This document shows, in pieces, positions 31,385-41,207 of a stretch of 64,000 nt of DNA (positions are counted from its first letter, which is position 1; the number at the start of each line of letters is the position of its first letter). Under the pieces are notes generated by a model, which had not been told where the DNA came from, did no database searches, and saw only the letters and a list, made by a program, of their open reading frames with translations. The DNA comes from an uncultured Lachnospiraceae bacterium (GTDB lineage Bacteria > Bacillota > Clostridia > Lachnospirales > Lachnospiraceae): contig CANRPO010000004.1 in the NCBI GenBank assembly GCA_947632515.1, forward strand, positions 81,829 to 145,828, read 5' to 3'. A program made the position numbers and the translations under genes.

Positions 31385-32008
31385 CTACTCTCTAATGTCC
31401 AGGTTCCTGCCGATCAGTCCGATATGCGCTCCCTCGTCAAGACCGCCCTCCGCGTGGCCGATCAGCCATTTGTTCTGCGCGGCGATCAGCGCGTCTTCCC
31501 AACCGCTGTGCTCCTCCTGCAACGGGTAATTGGTTCCTGCGGGAAGGACGATCCCCACCTTGAACCCGCCCTCGTTCGCGCTGCACGGCGCATAGTGCAA
31601 GGTCGTAGCGTAGAGCTCCACGGCAGTCCCCTCAGGTATGAGAAACGCCTCCATCTTGGACGTGTCGTAAGTGAAATCTTCCGTGATGTCCTGCTGCATG
31701 CCGACGATCAGCACCGCGTCCGTCGCCGCCACATTGATCTCGGAACTTCTGTGATACTCGATCGCGTTGAGTTTATAATTGTGCCCGTTGCAGTAGCCGA
31801 CCTCGATGGGCAGTTCCCCGTAGGTCTGCCTCTGCAGCTCCTTCGCGGCCTCCGTGGCCTCCAGCGCAGCGATCGACGGCTCATAAGCCACGCCCTCCGG
31901 CAGCGGCGTCTCGCGTTTTATCGCCTCTACCAGATCGCTGAAATCAATGCCCTGAACGATCCTGCCATACTTGCCAAACGCAGGATCGGTAATCTTCTTA
32001 ATCTCCAT
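31385..32008 (-). CDS. DUF4867 cupin-like protein
   Basis: A 207-residue cupin-like protein matching DUF4867: PAFGKYGRIVQGIDFSDLVE, GYCNGHNYKLNAIEYHRSSE, DAVLIVGMQQDITEDFTYDT and TAVELYATTLHYAPC, where His and Glu residues could bind metal. The family occurs in sugar-catabolic operons with isomerases and kinases, as here, and may be a sugar-processing enzyme (an epimerase or isomerase is plausible). Start at 32008 is preceded by GAGAGGAGTG; the upstream GTG is rejected. It is 30 bases from xylulokinase. Confidence 0.8.
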   Translation of the reverse strand: MEIKKITDPAFGKYGRIVQGIDFSDLVEAIKRETPLPEGVAYEPSIAALEATEAAKELQRQTYGELPIEVGYCNGHNYKLNAIEYHRSSEINVAATDAVLIVGMQQDITEDFTYDTSKMEAFLIPEGTAVELYATTLHYAPCSANEGGFKVGIVLPAGTNYPLQEEHSGWEDALIAAQNKWLIGHAEGGLDEGAHIGLIGRNLDIRE

Positions 32009-32038
32009 GATACCACACTCCTCTCTCACCGGAACCCC

Positions 32039-33517
32039 TTATGGTTGGATCTTGCCAAACAGTTCCCTGCATGCCGGATAGATCTGCCGAAACTGCCGGT
32101 AGCGCGCCTCGTACTTCCTGACGAGCGCCTCGTCCGGCTCTACCGTGTCCACGATCTTCACGATCTTAGAGGCCGCCTCTTTCACATCCGCATACTCCCC
32201 GCAGGCCACCGCCGCCAGCATCGCGCCGCCCATGGCCGGGCCCTCCTCGCTCTCGATCACGTCCACTTTCAGGTTCATGATATTCGCGATCATCTTTTTC
32301 CACAGAGGACTCTTGGCGCCGCCGCCGCAGATCTTCGTCCGCTCGATCCTGATGCCGAGGGACTTGGCCACCTCCAGCGAATCGCGGAGCGCGAAAGCAA
32401 CACCCTCCAACACCGCCTGCGTCATATCCGCCCGCGTAGTGTCCATGGTCATGCCGATAAAGGTTCCTCTCGCATTCGGATCATTGTGCGGGGAGCGCTC
32501 CCCCATCAGATAGGGCAGGAAATACACATGGTTTTCCCCCAGCTTATCGTCTGTGATCTCTCTTTGCTGCGCCGCATAATCCGTCGTGCCGATGATCTCG
32601 TCCATCCACCACTTGTTGCAGGAGGCCGCGCTCAGCATACAGCCCATCAGATGATAGTGTCCGTCCGCATGGGCGAAAGCGTGCAGAGCGTTATTGCTGT
32701 CCACGCCGAACTTCTCAGAGGAGATAAAAATAGTCCCGCTGGTGCCAAGGGAGATATTGCACATGCCGTCTCCCACCGTTCCGGTTCCCACAGCCGCCGC
32801 CGCGTTGTCGCCGCCGCCCGCCGCCACTTTGACCGTCGCGGGTATGCCGAGCTGCTCCGCGATCTGCGGCAGCACCTTTCCCACCGTCTCGTAACTCTCG
32901 TACACTCTGGCGAGCTGCTCTTCCCTCACACCGCAGATATCGCACATCTCTTTGGACCAGCGGCGGTTTTTGACGTCAAAGAGCAGCATGCCCGAGGCGT
33001 CGGACACATCCGTGCAGTGCACGCCCGTCAGCCTGTAGGCGAGATAGTCCTTCGGCAGCATGATCTTCTTAATCCTTGCGAAATTCTCCGGCTCGTTGTT
33101 CTTCACCCAGAGTACCTTCGGCGCTGTGAATCCCGTAAAGGAAATGTTGGCCGTATAGGCGGAGAGTTTATCTTTCCCGATCACGTTATTCAGATAATCG
33201 CACTCTTTCGCCGTTCTCCCGTCGTTCCACAAAATAGCGGGTCTGATCACCTCGTCGTTCTCGTCCAGGATCACGAGCCCGTGCATCTGTCCGCCAAAAC
33301 TGATCCCCGCGATCTCGCTCTTGTCCACATCTGCGATCAGTTCCTTAATTCCCGCCATGCTCTGCGCAAACCAGTCCTCCGGATTCTGTTCCGACCAGCC
33401 CGGATGCGGAAAAAAGATCGGATATTCCTTCGATACAATATTTACGATCCTGCCGTTTCCTTCCATCAAGAGAAGTTTTACGGCGCTTGTCCCTAAATCG
33501 ACACCAATATACAGCAT
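32039..33517 (-). CDS. xylB: Xylulokinase (FGGY family)
   Basis: A 492-residue FGGY kinase: the ATP-binding YIGVDLGTSAVKLLLM at the N-terminus, ISFGGQMHGLVIL (catalytic-site Gln-Met-His of xylulokinases), AILWNDGRT, GGGDNAAAAVGTG, ISLGTSGTIF and ICGGGAKSPLWKKM. It phosphorylates D-xylulose to D-xylulose 5-phosphate, feeding the pentose phosphate or phosphoketolase route. ATG at 33517 follows GGAGGG. Operon order is xylB, DUF4867, isomerase, terminator. Confidence 0.9.
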   Translation of the reverse strand: MLYIGVDLGTSAVKLLLMEGNGRIVNIVSKEYPIFFPHPGWSEQNPEDWFAQSMAGIKELIADVDKSEIAGISFGGQMHGLVILDENDEVIRPAILWNDGRTAKECDYLNNVIGKDKLSAYTANISFTGFTAPKVLWVKNNEPENFARIKKIMLPKDYLAYRLTGVHCTDVSDASGMLLFDVKNRRWSKEMCDICGVREEQLARVYESYETVGKVLPQIAEQLGIPATVKVAAGGGDNAAAAVGTGTVGDGMCNISLGTSGTIFISSEKFGVDSNNALHAFAHADGHYHLMGCMLSAASCNKWWMDEIIGTTDYAAQQREITDDKLGENHVYFLPYLMGERSPHNDPNARGTFIGMTMDTTRADMTQAVLEGVAFALRDSLEVAKSLGIRIERTKICGGGAKSPLWKKMIANIMNLKVDVIESEEGPAMGGAMLAAVACGEYADVKEAASKIVKIVDTVEPDEALVRKYEARYRQFRQIYPACRELFGKIQP

Positions 33518-33603
33518 CTTATCCCTCCTGTCATCATAGATCTGTCTTACGGCAGCAGAAAGCTCCTTGCATCCGCCGCCTCCCGGCACGGCGTTCCCCC
33601 GGC

Positions 33604-35292
33604 TCACTGCAGAGCCGCAGGCTGCAGAAACTGCTCCTCGAACTGCCCCGCAGGCGAAGGTTTCCCGAAGTAGTAGCCCTGTATCATGTCCGGGTTCGCC
33701 TGCATGATTTTGTCCAGCTCCTCTTCCTTCTCGATCCCTTCCATACAAACCGTAGCGCCAAGGCTGTGCACCATATCTATAATATGTGTAATGATATTGT
33801 AATCATGCTCGTTTTTAAGCGCCTGTACGACAAAACTCCTGTCGATCTTGACCGTTGTCGCCTGAATCTCCTGCAGATAGCGCATGTTGGAGTAGCCCGT
33901 CCCGAAATCATCCAACGCTATATCGAAATCCATCTTTTTCAGATCGCGGAACAGTTCTTTGATTCTGCCGTCCGTCTCTATGTAACCGCTCTCGGTCAAC
34001 TCCAGCAATAAGCTTTTCGCCGGAACCCCGACCTCCCCGATACATCTGTCCACATCCTTGATCAGGTCGCTCTTGTGCACCTGCACATACGACAGATTCA
34101 CATTGATATGAAAATCCGGAATGACCTCCCGCCATTTCTTACACATCCGGGCGGCCTCCCACAGCACATATCTTCCCACCGGAATGATCAGTCCGCTCTC
34201 CTCCAAAATCGGAATGAACACCCCCGGCGATACGCTGCCGTACTTATCGCATCTCCACCGAAGGAGCGCCTCGGCGCCGATCATCCGATAGTCCCGCACC
34301 GACACGATGGGCTGATAATACACCTCAAACCCCTGAAAATTATCGTTGATGTCCCGGCGCATCAGCTTGCGGATGTCCAGCCTCTTCAAATATTCGTCGT
34401 ATGCGCTCCTGTCAAACAGCGCCATCTGGTTCTTGCCGTTTCGCTTCGCCTCATTCAAGGCAAACTCCGTCAGCCTTTGCACCATGTTGGCATCCCCGCC
34501 TCGGAAATCGTCCTGCAGGACGCCCGCAGATATTGTGTAGAAACAGCTGTATTCCTTCTCGCGCACCGTATCGGCAACCTTCGCCCTGATCTCGTTATAA
34601 ACCTCTGCCGCTGTCCTGTCGGAGCCGGGCACGGCATCCATCACCATGAACTCGTCCGACATCAGACGGTACACATCCACCTTCGGATCCACCGTTGACA
34701 CAATACAGTCCGCCAGTTCCCGCAATACGTTGTCGCCGGCCTCCACTCCCTCTTTCTCGTTAATCTCCTTGAAATTGTCGATACCGATCCGCATGAAATA
34801 GTTGATTGCCTGCGGCCTGTCGCGCAACAGCTCCTCCGCATTGTACTGAAATCTTGTCCCTCTGCGAAGACCTGTGATATTATCCGCCGGCGCCTCCCGG
34901 CCCAGCTCCTTCACTCTGCCGACCAACAGCTTGTGTCCGTCCTTCCCTATGATCACCGTGCCCTTACACTCGATCCAGACGATCTTGTGATCCACGTCGA
35001 ACCAGCGGTATTCCAAGCTGTGTATTGCCTGTTCGCCCGAGATACATCTGCGAATGTCCGTCTCCAGCTTAGGAAAGTCATTGGGATAGACAATTTCCCG
35101 CAAAAGCGGTTTCACATGCTCTGTCACCGTGTTTCCGAAAGGAAAACGCGCAAGCATTTTTCGTGTCGTTATGTATGTGTCCGTGTCCAGATCCATAATA
35201 TAAAAATAGGCGTCGATAGACCTCTGAAGAACCTCGATCACCGCGATCATTTGATCGATAGACATATTCTGCATTGCCGCTATGTATTCCAT
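33604..35292 (-). CDS. c-di-GMP phosphodiesterase (PAS, degenerate GGDEF, EAL)
   Basis: A 562-residue protein. A PAS-like N-terminus (about 20-130) precedes a GGDEF-fold domain (140-300) whose active-site motif is MSDEF, so cyclase activity is lost. An intact EAL domain follows (310-555): EALLRWR, NVNLSYVQ, LELTESGYI, DDFGTGYSN, KIDRSFV and EGIEKEEE. It should hydrolyse c-di-GMP to pGpG, with the GGDEF domain possibly as a GTP sensor. ATG at 35292 follows GAGGG. It lies between two sugar operons; motility or adhesion control is inferred. Confidence 0.9.
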   Translation of the reverse strand: MEYIAAMQNMSIDQMIAVIEVLQRSIDAYFYIMDLDTDTYITTRKMLARFPFGNTVTEHVKPLLREIVYPNDFPKLETDIRRCISGEQAIHSLEYRWFDVDHKIVWIECKGTVIIGKDGHKLLVGRVKELGREAPADNITGLRRGTRFQYNAEELLRDRPQAINYFMRIGIDNFKEINEKEGVEAGDNVLRELADCIVSTVDPKVDVYRLMSDEFMVMDAVPGSDRTAAEVYNEIRAKVADTVREKEYSCFYTISAGVLQDDFRGGDANMVQRLTEFALNEAKRNGKNQMALFDRSAYDEYLKRLDIRKLMRRDINDNFQGFEVYYQPIVSVRDYRMIGAEALLRWRCDKYGSVSPGVFIPILEESGLIIPVGRYVLWEAARMCKKWREVIPDFHINVNLSYVQVHKSDLIKDVDRCIGEVGVPAKSLLLELTESGYIETDGRIKELFRDLKKMDFDIALDDFGTGYSNMRYLQEIQATTVKIDRSFVVQALKNEHDYNIITHIIDMVHSLGATVCMEGIEKEEELDKIMQANPDMIQGYYFGKPSPAGQFEEQFLQPAALQ

Positions 35293-35465
35293 ACTGCCAG
35301 ACCCTCTTTCAAACCGCTGCGCGCCGGAACGCCTCGATATTTCGGCGCGCGGCGCCGCCACTCCCCAACTATTCTCATTATACGCATATCGCTTGGCACT
35401 GTCAATCAAGCTTTGTCAAATCTGCCTATGATCCATATTAAATTTTTAAGAAAATTATATAAAAT

Positions 35466-35483
35466 ACACGAAACTTTTCGTGT
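35466..35483 (-). terminator. Terminator of the GH3 operon
   Basis: ACACGAAA and TTTCGTGT pair around two bases; an AT-rich tail (ATTTTATATAATTTT) follows on the minus strand, just after the GH3 stop. Confidence 0.55.
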
Positions 35484-35495
35484 GATGCATACGCG

Positions 35496-37649
35496 TCAGC
35501 ACTCCATACAGCTTTTGCAGATAACGGTAAATTCCGTCGGTTTCTTCCCGGTCAGGGCTTGCGTGCGTCCGTCCGGCTGAGCGGTTCCCACATAGACGCG
35601 GTACTCGCCCGGCTCTACCCTGCGCGCGCCGTGTTCGTCACAGAGGGAAAAAGCCTGTACGCCCAGCTCCAGCGTGACTTCCTGTTCCTCCCCGGGAGCC
35701 AGCCGCACCTTTTTCAGCCCCTTCAGCTGCGCGTTCGGCGTATTCGGCCTCTCGGCCTTGACGTATATCTGGATTGTCTCGGCGGCGGCCATATTTCCCG
35801 TATTTTTGATCCGGCAGCTGACTGTCAGCCCCTCCCGCGTGATCTCCCGCGCGGACACTTTCTCACCCGAAACGGCAAAAGAAGAATAGCTGAGCCCGTA
35901 CCCGAAGGGATAGAGCGGCTCGCCCTTCATATAGCGGTAAGTGCGGTTCTGCATGGAATAATCGGTAAACGCAGGCAGTTCCTCCGTGCCCCGGTAAAAA
36001 GTCACCGGCAGCTTGCCTTCCGGGGAGCGTTCGCCGAAAAGCGTCTCGGCCACGGCCCTTCCTCCCTGCCCGCCCGGATACCACGCCTGCAGGATCGCGG
36101 GAACGTGTTCCTGCGCATAGTTGACCGCCAGCGCGCTCCCGGACATCAGCACCAGAACGACGGGTTTTCCGCTCTCACAGACCGTTTTCAGAAGTTTCTC
36201 CTGAAGACCCGGCAGATTCAGATCCGGCTTATCCCCGCTGGCAAATTCGTTGCCCTCGTCTCCCTCTTCGCCCTCCAGTCCGGCGTCAAGCCCCAGACAG
36301 ACGATCACCGCGTCGCTGGCCTTACAGATCGCTTTCACCTCCGAGATACGGTCGTTGGGTCTTCCCAGTGCGCTGACCCTGTCCTTATATAAATGACACC
36401 CCTCGGAAAACATGACGCGCACTTCGTCTTTCAGATAATCCTGGAGCCCCTCAAGCACGGTGACATAGCGGGATGCCGTTCCCTCATAGTTTCCCGTCAG
36501 CGCTTTGCGGTTGTTGGCATTTGGCCCGATCACGCCCACTGTCTTAAGTTTCTTTTTGTCGAGGGGCAAAAGCCCGTTCTCGTTCTTTAGGAGCACCAGC
36601 GTCCTTCCCGCCACCTCCAGATTGAGCGCCCGCATCTTCGCGCTGTCCACTTCCTCATAAGGAATCTTGCTGTAAGACACCTGATCCGCCTCGTCGAACA
36701 TCCCCAGTTTCATCCGCGTAGTAAACAGTCTCTCGCAGGCCCGCGTGATCTTTTCCTCCGAGATCAGCCCCTCCTGCACCGCCTGTGTCAGATAGAGGAA
36801 GAGATTGCCGCAGTTGACGTCGCAGCCGTTCTCCACCGCCAGCGCTACGGATTCCACTCCGCTTGCCGTCACATGATGCCCCATATGGAAATCCTTGATC
36901 GCCCAGCAGTCGGATACCACGTGTCCTTTGAACCCCCACTGTCCGCGCAGGATGTCATGCAGCAGCGTTCTGCTGCCGCAGCACGGTTCTCCGTTCACGC
37001 GGTTGTACGCGCCCATCACCGCCTCCACGCCGGCCTCCTGCACAAGCGCCTGAAACGCCGGCAGATAGGTCTCGTACAGATCCTGATCGCTCACCTTTGC
37101 GTTAAATTCATGCCGCAGCTCCTCCGGCCCGGAATGCACCGCAAAGTGCTTGGCGCACGCCGCGACCTTCATATACTTCTCGTCGTCGCCCTGCAGCCCT
37201 TCCACAAAACGCACGCCCAGACGGCCGGTCAGATAAGGATCCTCCCCGTATGTCTCATGGCCTCTGCCCCATCTCGGATCCCGGAAGATATTGACGTTGG
37301 GCGCCCACATGGTGAGTCCCTTATAAATGTCGCTGTCCCCGGACTCCTGCTGCGCGTTGAACTTGGCCCGCGCCTCCGTGGCGATGGCGTCGCCGACCTC
37401 CCGCATCATCTCCTCGTCAAAAGCGGCCGCCATACCGATCGCCTGCGGGAACATCGTCGCGACGCCCGCTCTGGCCACGCCATGCAGAGCCTCGTTCCAC
37501 CAGTTGTACGCCGGAACATGCAGTCTCTCGATCGCCGGGGCATTGTGCACCATCTGGAACACCTTCTCCTCCAGCGTCATCTGCGCCACCAGCTCTTTGG
37601 CTCTTTCCTCATACTTGGATAATTGATCCCGATTCTCTCTCAGCAGCAT
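35496..37649 (-). CDS. GH3 beta-glucosidase/beta-xylosidase
   Basis: A 717-residue glycoside hydrolase family 3 enzyme. TIM-barrel domain with NWWNEALHGVARAG, DPRWGRGHETYGEDP and HVVSDCWAI (nucleophile Asp). The C-terminal alpha/beta sandwich has GLDAGLEGEEGDEGNEF, and a fibronectin type III-like domain ends the protein. The SDCWAI form is frequent in xylan-active members, but beta-glucosidase cannot be excluded. It has no signal peptide, so the sugar is probably imported first by the neighbouring transporter. ATG follows AGGAGTAGG. It is the last gene of a four-gene operon. Confidence 0.9.
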   Translation of the reverse strand: MLLRENRDQLSKYEERAKELVAQMTLEEKVFQMVHNAPAIERLHVPAYNWWNEALHGVARAGVATMFPQAIGMAAAFDEEMMREVGDAIATEARAKFNAQQESGDSDIYKGLTMWAPNVNIFRDPRWGRGHETYGEDPYLTGRLGVRFVEGLQGDDEKYMKVAACAKHFAVHSGPEELRHEFNAKVSDQDLYETYLPAFQALVQEAGVEAVMGAYNRVNGEPCCGSRTLLHDILRGQWGFKGHVVSDCWAIKDFHMGHHVTASGVESVALAVENGCDVNCGNLFLYLTQAVQEGLISEEKITRACERLFTTRMKLGMFDEADQVSYSKIPYEEVDSAKMRALNLEVAGRTLVLLKNENGLLPLDKKKLKTVGVIGPNANNRKALTGNYEGTASRYVTVLEGLQDYLKDEVRVMFSEGCHLYKDRVSALGRPNDRISEVKAICKASDAVIVCLGLDAGLEGEEGDEGNEFASGDKPDLNLPGLQEKLLKTVCESGKPVVLVLMSGSALAVNYAQEHVPAILQAWYPGGQGGRAVAETLFGERSPEGKLPVTFYRGTEELPAFTDYSMQNRTYRYMKGEPLYPFGYGLSYSSFAVSGEKVSAREITREGLTVSCRIKNTGNMAAAETIQIYVKAERPNTPNAQLKGLKKVRLAPGEEQEVTLELGVQAFSLCDEHGARRVEPGEYRVYVGTAQPDGRTQALTGKKPTEFTVICKSCMEC

Positions 37650-37693
37650 ACCTACTCCTTTCTTTCCGCCTGCGCCGCACTATATCGGCTGCC

Positions 37694-37717
37694 GGGCGCG
37701 GCTCTCCGGCCGCGCCC
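37694..37717. repeat. GC-rich hairpin between permease and GH3
   Basis: GGGCGCGGC and GCCGCGCCC around six bases. It may set the ratio of transporter to hydrolase mRNA. Confidence 0.6.
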
Positions 37718-37723
37718 GCAGAC

Positions 37724-38566
37724 TTATCCTTTCACTCCGCCCAGCGCAACGCCGGCGATAATATACTTAGACAGCATAAAATATACAATGAACAGCGGCA
37801 GCACAGTGAGCGTCAGCCCCATGTAGATCGCGCCGTATTCCGTCTTATAAATGTCGCCCTTCAGAAGGCTGACCATGATCGGCATCGTATACTTCTCCTG
37901 TCTTGTCAGCAGGATCAACGGCAGGAACAGATTGTTCCACGAGTTGACGAAGGAGAAGATCGCCTGTGTCGCGATGGCCGGTTTCATGATCGGCAGCACA
38001 ATATGATTAAAGGTGTACCACTCCTTGGAGCCGTCGATCCTCGCCGAATTGATAATGTCAAGCGGCAGCGTCGCGAGCATATACTGGCGCATGAAGAACA
38101 CCATGGTCGGCGCGGCGATCGACGGCAGGATCAGCGCCAGGAAGTTATTCGTCATATGTATCTGATAGATAAATTGATAGAATCCGATGCTCACCACCTG
38201 GGAAGGGATCATCATGATCGCCATGATAAAGGTGAAAAACGGCTGCCGCAGCCTCCAGCTGTAAACGACCAGCGCAAAGGCCGTCATCGTGGAGAAATAG
38301 ACGGCGCACGCCGTGGAACCTACGGAGATGATCATGGAATTTAAGAATCCCCTCATCGGATTAAAGCTCTTGCCCGTCAGGATCTGAAAATTGCTCAGAA
38401 GATGCGTGGACGGCAGAAACGAGATCGCGTGCTGCTGGATCTCAGTTGTGCTCCTCGTCGCGTTCACGACCATGATCAAAAACGGCATGATGCTGAGCAC
38501 CGTCAGCAGAATACAGACTGCGTATACAAATATCAAAAATCCGCGGGACACATTCATTTTTTTCAT
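37724..38566 (-). CDS. Sugar ABC transporter permease (MalG/CUT1 type)
   Basis: A 280-residue protein with six membrane helices and the EAA-loop signature INSARIDGSKEWYTFNHIVL. This loop contacts the ATPase subunit. It is the second permease of a CUT1 oligosaccharide importer. The start overlaps the previous permease stop by four bases (ATGA), indicating coupling. No ATPase gene is in the operon; a shared MsmK-type ATPase is probably encoded elsewhere. Confidence 0.93.
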   Translation of the reverse strand: MKKMNVSRGFLIFVYAVCILLTVLSIMPFLIMVVNATRSTTEIQQHAISFLPSTHLLSNFQILTGKSFNPMRGFLNSMIISVGSTACAVYFSTMTAFALVVYSWRLRQPFFTFIMAIMMIPSQVVSIGFYQFIYQIHMTNNFLALILPSIAAPTMVFFMRQYMLATLPLDIINSARIDGSKEWYTFNHIVLPIMKPAIATQAIFSFVNSWNNLFLPLILLTRQEKYTMPIMVSLLKGDIYKTEYGAIYMGLTLTVLPLFIVYFMLSKYIIAGVALGGVKG

Positions 38567-39549
38567 CGACCGTTCCCCCTTTCCGCCTTGCGGGCCCTTT
38601 TCATCTCTTTCTCCACTCTCTTCATCTGCCTGCGCTCCGCCACCTCAGACTGATCCCGCATCAGGAAGAAGACGATTGCGGAAAGGACCGCGATAATGAC
38701 GAACATGATCATGCTCGCCGCCGACGCGCGGTTGTACATATAGCTGCCCTCGAACGCCTGATTGTAGATGAAGACGCTGGTCGTCAGGGTCGCGTTGTTC
38801 GGGCCGCTCTTGTTCACCAGCAGCTTCGGGATATCGAACATCTGCAGTCCGCCGATCAGGCTGGTCACCAGCGTATAGATCAGGATCGTCCGCAGATTCG
38901 GAAGAGTGATATAGACAAACTTCTGCCATCCGCTGGCGCCGTCGATCTCCGCCGCCTCGAACCACTCCGGGCTCATGCCCAGAATGCCGGAGATCAGCAC
39001 GATCATCGTGTAGCCGTACCACATCCAGAACTGGATAAACGCCACGACGCCTCTGGCCCACCACTTGTTCCGCATAAATTCATAGGGCACGTCGGAAATC
39101 CCAAGCCTCGTCACCAGATCGTTCATCGGTCCCATGGGATAGCCGAACAGCGCCCCGAACAGGATCGCCACAGTGGCGGCCGTAATGATGTTCGGCATGT
39201 AGAATACCACCTTGAAAAAGCCCTGTCCCTTCACCTTGAACAGCGTGCCCGAAAACCACGCCGCCAGGACGAGCGCCAACAGAATCTGGGGCAGGAAGTT
39301 CATCCCCCACATCAGGAACGTATTGCCCAGCGCGGTCTGGAAGGTCGGCGCCGACAGGATCTGCTGGAAATTCCGGAACGGATTTTCCAGAAAATGGAAC
39401 TTGGTCATACCGATACCCTTGAGGTCCGTAAAGCCAATGACGACAGTATAGATGACCGGGTACAGAGTAAAAATGCAAAATGTCACAACAAAAGGAATAC
39501 TGAACAGATAGCCGTACTTGGCATACGACAGTTTATGCTTTTTCTTCAT
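38563..39549 (-). CDS. Sugar ABC transporter permease (MalF/CUT1 type)
   Basis: A 328-residue protein with about six membrane helices, the first at residues 12-32. The EAA loop is WFEAAEIDGASGWQKFVYIT. The C-terminal tail is very basic (RRQMKRVEKEMKRARKAERG), with likely RNA- or lipid-contacting charge but no known role. It pairs with the downstream permease. The upstream gene encodes the binding protein. Confidence 0.92.
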   Translation of the reverse strand: MKKKHKLSYAKYGYLFSIPFVVTFCIFTLYPVIYTVVIGFTDLKGIGMTKFHFLENPFRNFQQILSAPTFQTALGNTFLMWGMNFLPQILLALVLAAWFSGTLFKVKGQGFFKVVFYMPNIITAATVAILFGALFGYPMGPMNDLVTRLGISDVPYEFMRNKWWARGVVAFIQFWMWYGYTMIVLISGILGMSPEWFEAAEIDGASGWQKFVYITLPNLRTILIYTLVTSLIGGLQMFDIPKLLVNKSGPNNATLTTSVFIYNQAFEGSYMYNRASAASMIMFVIIAVLSAIVFFLMRDQSEVAERRQMKRVEKEMKRARKAERGNGR

Positions 39550-39663
39550 GTAACCTCCATTCCGGAGCGTTTACGCGATATGGCGGCGCGAATCTCAGAT
39601 CCGCCTCCGGCATCGGGGATATTTGTGACGCTCCGGCGCAAATATCCGTTTGATAGAGAGGAA

Positions 39664-39689
39664 AAGGGGGATAGCTCGCCATCCCCCTT
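39664..39689 (-). terminator. Hairpin between binding protein and permeases
   Basis: AAGGGGGAT (39664-39672) and ATCCCCCTT (39681-39689), then TTTTCC on the minus strand. A partial terminator or stabiliser that keeps binding-protein mRNA high, common in such operons. Confidence 0.7.
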
Positions 39690-39708
39690 CGCCTGTCATG
39701 ATCAATAT

Positions 39709-41151
39709 TTACTGCGCTCCCATATCGACCTCAACGTCAAGGTTGTCCGCAACATTCTGCTTGAATGCGGCGATCGCATCCTCTCTGCTCAGGTTGCCTG
39801 CGGTATACTCGCGCACAGCGTCTCTCCAATACTGGTTGATCGTCTCGTCGTACTGGGTCAGGTTCTTGCCGTTCGCATAGCTGTTTGCCGGAACGAATAC
39901 GTCGAACATGTTCTGGCCGCCCAGGAAATCAACGGAGCCGTCGGACTTGCCCATAACCGTGCCGGACGCTACGCAGTCCTTCGTGCCTACTTCGCCCTCT
40001 ACCATCGTGCCGTTCGCCCAGTAATACTGCAGTCCCGTGTCGGAGCTGTCAAGCGTCACCCACTCGATCAGCTGTTTCACGGCGTCTTTCTTTTCGGAAT
40101 CCTTGTTGGCAAGCAGCCATGTGCCGCCCCAGAAGAAACCGATCGGAGGCTCGCATACGGCCCAGTCGCCGTAGGTGCCTTCGCCCACCGCGGAACCGCC
40201 GCAGTTAGGAGCCATGGTGTAGTTGATCAGCCATGCGGGGCCGAAGAATCCGAAGATCGGTTTCTCGCCTACGCCCTGCATATCGGCAAACCACGCGTCC
40301 TGCCAGTCCTGCGTGTCGTTGTGGTAGCCGTTGTCTTTCAGTTTCTTGGAGAGATCCAGGAACTCTTCTCTCTTCGGGTCGATGTTCAGCTTGCCGTCCA
40401 CGATCCATGCCGTGTCGGAGCTGTTCTCCACCGCGTGCCACAGATCGCCGTCGCCGGAGATGATGCCGTAGCCTTTTGCCTTCAACTGCTCCGCCGCCTC
40501 AAAGAACGTATCCCAGCTGCCCGTGCCGCCGCCGATCGCTTTGCTGATCTCCGCCGGGTCATCCGTGCCGAAGACGTCCTTCGCGATGGAACGGCGATAG
40601 ATGAACGCGCCGCCCGTCGCCTGATAGCCGAGAGCCACCACCTGTCCGTCAGGGTTCGTTCCGATGTCAACGCTGTACTGTGCGATATCCGCCTCCTTCA
40701 GCTTGGCGTCAACGTCTATGCCGAGATCCGCATAAGGCGCCGCATACCCGCACGCGTCTCCCTGCGTATACTTAAGTACGAAAGCCGCCTCCGCGCAGTA
40801 CAGATCCGGCGCGTCCGCGCCGCCGGATGCCAGCGCCTGATCCAGCGCGGGCTGATATGCGCCGTCCGTGGTAGCGATGATCGTTGTGTTCAGCTCGTAA
40901 CCGAACTCAGGATGCATATCGATGTATTTCTGGAGCATGTTCGGAACCTCGTCCGTAAATGCATATACATTGATTACCTGGGAACCGTCCCCCGAAGGCG
41001 CCTCTGTCTCCGCGCTGCCAGTGTCCGACGTATCTGCGCTGCCGGTATCCGTCGCAGGCGCGCTGCCGGTATCGGAACCGCCGCCGCAGCCGACTAAGAC
41101 CGAGGCCACCATGGACAGGCTGATCAACGTTGCAAGAATTTTTTTCTTCAT
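39709..41151 (-). CDS. Sugar ABC transporter substrate-binding lipoprotein
   Basis: A 480-residue lipoprotein: signal peptide with lipobox SVLVGC, a Ser/Asp/Thr-rich linker, and an extracellular solute-binding domain (family 1) with YAFTDEVPNMLQKYIDMHPE, DLYCAEAAF, SWDTFFEAAEQLKAKGYG, FGFFGPAWLINY and FFWGGTWLLANKDS. It binds an oligosaccharide, probably the substrate of the GH3 enzyme, and delivers it to the two permeases. Start at 41151 follows GGGAGG; an in-frame ATG 21 bases upstream lacks a site. It is first in the operon and divergent from the AraC regulator. Confidence 0.93.
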   Translation of the reverse strand: MKKKILATLISLSMVASVLVGCGGGSDTGSAPATDTGSADTSDTGSAETEAPSGDGSQVINVYAFTDEVPNMLQKYIDMHPEFGYELNTTIIATTDGAYQPALDQALASGGADAPDLYCAEAAFVLKYTQGDACGYAAPYADLGIDVDAKLKEADIAQYSVDIGTNPDGQVVALGYQATGGAFIYRRSIAKDVFGTDDPAEISKAIGGGTGSWDTFFEAAEQLKAKGYGIISGDGDLWHAVENSSDTAWIVDGKLNIDPKREEFLDLSKKLKDNGYHNDTQDWQDAWFADMQGVGEKPIFGFFGPAWLINYTMAPNCGGSAVGEGTYGDWAVCEPPIGFFWGGTWLLANKDSEKKDAVKQLIEWVTLDSSDTGLQYYWANGTMVEGEVGTKDCVASGTVMGKSDGSVDFLGGQNMFDVFVPANSYANGKNLTQYDETINQYWRDAVREYTAGNLSREDAIAAFKQNVADNLDVEVDMGAQ

Positions 41152-41198
41152 GTTGTTTTTCCTCCCTTTCATAAAAAATGTTTATGTTTACAATGGGA

Positions 41199-41207
41199 AG
41201 TATATCA
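41199..41207 (-). promoter_or_regulatory. Extended -10 of the transporter operon
   Basis: TGATATACT on the minus strand, 48 bases before the start codon. A second TTGATATATTCC copy lies 23 bases upstream; the direct repeat might be an AraC-type operator. The 377-bp gap 41152-41528 holds no gene. Confidence 0.4.

Noticed and set aside
31424..33496. Long plus-strand frame opposite the xylB group
   Set aside because: Antisense shadow covering two real genes, Arg/His-rich, no homology features.
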